A stretch of DNA of 9,570 bases from Methanomassiliicoccaceae archaeon (GTDB taxonomy: Archaea; Thermoplasmatota; Thermoplasmata; Methanomassiliicoccales; Methanomethylophilaceae), in assembly GCA_016282555.1 (NCBI GenBank), contig JAEEKU010000125.1, positions 1 through 9,570 of the forward strand. The letters are read 5' to 3'. Of the stretch, positions 6,515 to 9,570 are shown piece after piece (positions within the stretch are counted from its first letter, which is position 1; each line of letters starts with the position of its first letter). Made by a program: the position numbers and the translations under genes. The notes beneath the pieces are model-generated. The model had not been told where the DNA came from and did not search any database. It worked only from the letters and a program-made list of their open reading frames with translations.

Positions 6515-7405
6515 ATGGGCAAGAGCGAGGCCGATGATTTCCTGAACTGCGTGATGAAACGCACAGAAAGCGACTCCCTGTTCCGCGTAGGCCTGGTTCT
6601 CGCGATCACCATACTGTCTCTTTTCGTCACCATATTCGTCCTGTACACCGCGTACGGGGATATAGTATCGGATCTGATCCTCGGTTTCAGCCTCCTCTCG
6701 TGGAGCGTCACGTTCTACGTTCTTTATCTGGAAATAAGAGGGATCAACCTGCACCGCAGACGCGACGCGGAATGGATGGCCGCTCTCGCCGCTTACGCCC
6801 GGTCGCGCGGCCGCGGCACGGACGAGATGGACGCATTCCCGGAATCTTCGGGTTCGACGGATTACGGACGTTCTATGACCGCCTCCAAGCTCACTTTTCT
6901 CTCCATGTTCGCGTTCAACGTGTTTCTGGCGATGTGGGTAAGAACGCTGAAGCTCGATGCGGAGCTCGAAAACGACATACTGAGCATGGCGCCTCTGCTT
7001 CTGGTGCTGGAAATATCCGGAACGGCCGTATACATTTACAGAACGATCCTTGACCATGATTCCGTCCAGAGCAGATTCACTTCCCTCTTCGCGGACAATA
7101 TGGGGGAGGAACTGGGTATCGCCGGACCCCTGAACACGGGCCTCAGAGGTTCGCGCGTATGGCCTCACGTGCTGGCGATAATAATCACCCTCGGGCTTTA
7201 TTCGACGTTTTATAACCTCGTAGCGGTCCGCAAGATGAATATTCATCTGACGGCGCAGTGGGCGTACGAGGAGAACCTGATAACGGCCATAGCGAAAGCC
7301 GAGGGCGCCTCCGGCATCAGAAAGAACGAAACGAAGGATCAGAGCACTATCAGAACATTGATCGACATCGCCACGCGACGGGCCCGCCCCGGCCGGCAGA
7401 TATGA
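6515..7405 (+). CDS. Multi-pass membrane protein with internal repeat (weak DUF4234 resemblance)
   Basis: This 296-aa protein has about five hydrophobic helices at roughly 24-47, 53-73, 126-142, 156-178 and 216-236. Residues 66-79 (TFYVLYLEIRGINLH plus flank) resemble 231-244 (TFYNLVAVRKMNIHL): both read TFY-x-L, then Arg, then N-(L/I)-H, after a helix. The region around 156-190 may be a third, weaker copy. The ITLGLYSTFYNL segment (224-235) recalls the two-helix DUF4234 family, which is of unknown function. A charged, Ser/Gly-rich cytoplasmic loop lies at 80-124, and the C-terminal tail of about 55 residues is hydrophilic. ATGs at 6505 and 6508 are out of frame, so 6515 is the start, at leaderless spacing from the TATA element. 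Overall function unknown. Confidence 0.75.
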   Translation: MGKSEADDFLNCVMKRTESDSLFRVGLVLAITILSLFVTIFVLYTAYGDIVSDLILGFSLLSWSVTFYVLYLEIRGINLHRRRDAEWMAALAAYARSRGRGTDEMDAFPESSGSTDYGRSMTASKLTFLSMFAFNVFLAMWVRTLKLDAELENDILSMAPLLLVLEISGTAVYIYRTILDHDSVQSRFTSLFADNMGEELGIAGPLNTGLRGSRVWPHVLAIIITLGLYSTFYNLVAVRKMNIHLTAQWAYEENLITAIAKAEGASGIRKNETKDQSTIRTLIDIATRRARPGRQI

Positions 7406-7422
7406 TGGCCGAATGAATAATC

Positions 7423-7434
7423 CTATTATATGAT
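7423..7434 (+). promoter_or_regulatory. TATA box of the NRPS gene
   Basis: CTATTATATGAT is centred about 40 nt before the NRPS start codon, which predicts a transcript start near 7455 and a leader of about 14 nt. That leader contains GGATGTG at 7457-7463, a six-of-seven match to the ideal SD GGAGGTG, five bases before the ATG. Unlike its neighbours, this gene is therefore probably translated with an SD. Confidence 0.6.
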
Positions 7435-7436
7435 CC

Positions 7437-7450
7437 GTGCAATTTTGCAC
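7437..7450. promoter_or_regulatory. Palindromic operator candidate in the NRPS promoter
   Basis: GTGCAATTTTGCAC consists of perfect 6-bp inverted half-sites (GTGCAA and TTGCAC) around a 2-bp TT centre. It occupies the space between the TATA box and the predicted transcript start, the usual position for an archaeal repressor that blocks polymerase. I saw no copy upstream of the other genes in the window. The regulator is not identifiable. Confidence 0.5.
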
Positions 7451-7468
7451 CATTTAGGATGTGCGATA

Positions 7469-9570
7469 ATGCCCGATGCATTCGATATGATTCTGGAAAA
7501 GATCGAGGAATTTCCGGATAAAACCGCCTTCTGGACAGAAACGGGCTCTTTCACCTTCAGGGAACTGTACGATTATTCCCTCAGAGCCGCGTATATGATG
7601 CAGAAGGACGGGGTTTCCAAAGGAGATTTCGTCACCATAGAACTGCCGCGCTGCAGGGAATACATAGGATTCATGCTCGGAACATGGATGCTCGGGGCGG
7701 CATTCGTCCCGTCGGACAACTCGTATCCCGAGGACAGAAAATCGTACATCGCGAAGGACTGCGGGGCAAAACTGAGGATCGACCCGGAATATGCCGGAAA
7801 AACGGGATCAGAACATTTCAAAGGAGATTTCTGCAGACGCTCCCCCGGCGATACCGCTTTCGTGATCTACACCTCCGGATCGACCGGAAGGCCCAAGGGG
7901 GTCGTCCACACGTTCCTCTCCCTCGGCTGCTGCCTGGAAAGAGGACGGGAGTCCGCCGGCCTCACGCCGGACGATATCTGCGCCAACCCGTCCGCGTTCA
8001 CGTTCATAGTCGGAACCACGAACAACATCATTCTTCTCGCGTCCGGATGCACCGACTATATCGTTCCGGACGATGTCAGAATCAACCTCAACAAACTGTC
8101 CGGATTCCTGGCGGACAACAACGTCACAGTGACTTTCATGGCCCCCGCCATGCTCCCCTATTTCAGGCAGAAGAAGAAGACCCTTCGCTGCGTGATCATC
8201 GGCGGGGAGAGGGCGGTCAAGGTATGGTCCGACGAGTTCGAGATCGTCAACGGCTACGGATCCACCGAAACGTGCGGCGGCGTCACCAGATTCATTCTGG
8301 ACAAGGCTTACGACAACGCGCCCCTCGGGAAACCTCTCGGAGGGGTGAACGCCTATGTTCTGGACGCCGGCGGGAACGAAGCCGGCGAGGGAGAGCTCTG
8401 CTTCTCCGGACATTTCGCATCCGAATACCTTAACCTTCCGGAGAAGACCGCGGAGACTTTCGTGCCCAATCCCTTCAGGGACAGAGACGGCATGGATACG
8501 ATGGTCCGCACGGGGGATATAGTGAGACGCCTGCCCGGCGGAAATCTGCTCTATCGCGAGCGCAAGGACTGGATGGTTAACATAAACGGGCAGCGCGTCG
8601 AACCCGGAGAGATATCGGCGGTGATGATGACCATGAAAGGCATTATCCAGGCCGCGGTCAGAGACTTCAGGGGATCCGACGGACAGACGTTCCTCTGCGC
8701 CTATTACGTCACGCCGGCGCCGATAACGGACGAACAAATCAGAGATTATCTGAAATCCAAGCTGCCGGGATACATGGTTCCGGCGTACCTGATGCGCCTG
8801 GACAGAATGCCTCTGAACTCCAGCGGAAAAGTGGATCGCGGTTCTCTCCCGAATCCGACCGAATCGGGAAGCGGATCGTCCGTCACGGCGGGGCCCTCCG
8901 GTTTCGAGGAGAACGTGGTGACCAGAGGCGTGAGGGAGATACTGAAATCCATCACCGGCAGGGACGACTACCGCTACGACGAGAATCTCGTCTACTGCGG
9001 ACTGAGCTCTCTCACCGCTATCAAATTCACGTCCGAAGTCATGGGCAGATTCGGAGTGGATCTGGACGTCGCGTCGATGCTGGGAGGATGCTCGATCGCC
9101 TCCGTCTCCGATGAGATAATTAGAAGACTGGTCGAGAAGGCGTCTGAAACCCCCGGCGCCAGGAAGATCGCGAAGGAGAAATATCCCCTTACGAAAACCC
9201 AGATGGGGATCTACGGGGAATGCTATGCGAATCCGGAATCCGTGATGTACAACATCCCTCTGCGCAGATTCTTCCCCTACGGGGAGCTGGAGGGGAAGGA
9301 TCTCCGCTCGGCGGTGGCGGCCGTGATCGATGCCCACCCGGGACTCAAATGCACCATCGGGCCCGACGAGAAAGGAGTGATGTGCATGATACCGCATCCG
9401 GATGCCGGCGTCAGAATTGAAGAGATAAGCGGCACCGCGGAGGAGCTGGAGAGATACCACGCCGGATTCGTCCGGCCCTTCGATCTGTCGGAGTCCCTCT
9501 ACAGAATCGTCATTTTCGATACCGGCGCAGGCAAGGAGCTTCTGCTCGACTTCAGCCACATTATGTTCGA
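7469..9570 (+). CDS. Nonribosomal peptide synthetase, A-PCP-C start (3' end outside window)
   Basis: The frame stays open for 700 codons to the right edge. An adenylation domain fills about 1-460: A2-like LGAAFVPSD (75-83), A3 IYTSGSTGRPKG (133-144), A5 NGYGSTE (261-267), A6 GELCFSG (308-314), A7 RTGD (347-350), A8 ERKDWMVNINGQRVEPGE (364-381), and A10 with Lys454 in SSGKVDR. A carrier domain follows (about 480-556) with phosphopantetheine Ser514 in CGLSSLTAIKF. A condensation domain starts near 572 (YPLTKTQMGIYGE) and reaches its C3 motif, SHIMFD, with the catalytic second His at 697, at the window edge. The enzyme should activate a starter acid, load it on the carrier and condense it with a second unit. 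Ile180 appears to replace the substrate-amine-binding Asp of ordinary A domains. It has its own promoter, palindrome and SD. The main activity is secure; the product is unknown. Confidence 0.95.
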   Translation, partial: MPDAFDMILEKIEEFPDKTAFWTETGSFTFRELYDYSLRAAYMMQKDGVSKGDFVTIELPRCREYIGFMLGTWMLGAAFVPSDNSYPEDRKSYIAKDCGAKLRIDPEYAGKTGSEHFKGDFCRRSPGDTAFVIYTSGSTGRPKGVVHTFLSLGCCLERGRESAGLTPDDICANPSAFTFIVGTTNNIILLASGCTDYIVPDDVRINLNKLSGFLADNNVTVTFMAPAMLPYFRQKKKTLRCVIIGGERAVKVWSDEFEIVNGYGSTETCGGVTRFILDKAYDNAPLGKPLGGVNAYVLDAGGNEAGEGELCFSGHFASEYLNLPEKTAETFVPNPFRDRDGMDTMVRTGDIVRRLPGGNLLYRERKDWMVNINGQRVEPGEISAVMMTMKGIIQAAVRDFRGSDGQTFLCAYYVTPAPITDEQIRDYLKSKLPGYMVPAYLMRLDRMPLNSSGKVDRGSLPNPTESGSGSSVTAGPSGFEENVVTRGVREILKSITGRDDYRYDENLVYCGLSSLTAIKFTSEVMGRFGVDLDVASMLGGCSIASVSDEIIRRLVEKASETPGARKIAKEKYPLTKTQMGIYGECYANPESVMYNIPLRRFFPYGELEGKDLRSAVAAVIDAHPGLKCTIGPDEKGVMCMIPHPDAGVRIEEISGTAEELERYHAGFVRPFDLSESLYRIVIFDTGAGKELLLDFSHIMF

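Noticed and set aside
6470..7453. 327-codon minus-strand frame
   Set aside because: Antisense to the repeat-containing membrane protein and to the NRPS promoter; no domain, low-complexity charged composition.
7808..9559. 583-codon open frame on the minus strand
   Set aside because: It is antisense to the NRPS, whose core motifs prove the plus strand is coding. Its translation is Arg/His/Gly/Asp-rich and domain-free, as expected when GC-rich codon bias keeps an antisense frame open.
1..9570. CRISPR arrays, insertion sequences, attachment sites, rRNA
   Set aside because: No regularly spaced direct repeats, transposase or integrase motifs, or rRNA-like stretches were seen on either strand.

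Overview
The window looks archaeal. Start codons sit about 25 nt downstream of clear TATA boxes, several genes lack a Shine-Dalgarno (SD) sequence and seem leaderless, and one gene is a typical archaeal ATPase of the ATP_bind_2/DUF234 type. The DNA is moderately GC-rich with AT-rich promoter islands and frequent AGA/AGG/ATA codons. Together with a membrane-anchored dockerin protein, this suggests Thermoplasmatota, most plausibly a gut- or rumen-type Methanomassiliicoccales (Methanomethylophilaceae). That placement is inference; no marker gene is present.

Layout. (1) 1-986, minus strand: the 5' part of a membrane-anchored surface protein with a complete two-loop dockerin module, followed by what looks like the start of a metal/siderophore-type substrate-binding domain; it runs off the left edge. 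(2) 987-1244: a divergent promoter region with a long imperfect inverted repeat. (3) 1245-3678, plus strand: a DHA2-type MFS exporter and a nitrilase-superfamily amidohydrolase, separated by 46 bp with a hairpin. (4) 3679-3937: a non-coding region with TATA boxes and a DtxR/IdeR-like palindrome. (5) 3938-5910, plus strand: an archaeal P-loop ATPase coupled by an ATGA overlap to an isochorismatase-fold cysteine hydrolase. (6) 5871-6473, minus strand: a four-helix membrane protein whose 3' end overlaps the hydrolase by 40 bp. It is divergent, across 41 bp, from (7) 6515-7405, plus strand, a membrane protein with an internal repeat. (8) 7469 to the right edge, plus strand: a nonribosomal peptide synthetase starting A-PCP-C, with its own promoter and a perfect 6-2-6 palindrome between TATA box and predicted transcription start.

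The most interesting content is the NRPS. These enzymes are uncommon in archaea. This one begins with an adenylation domain that appears to lack the Asp that normally holds the substrate amino group, so it may load an unusual starter. The neighbours (exporter, two small-molecule hydrolases, a possible metal-responsive operator and a possible metallophore-binding surface protein) allow, but do not prove, a metallophore or small-peptide locus. The genes lie in several separate transcription units. No rRNA, tRNA, insertion sequence, integrase or CRISPR array was seen.
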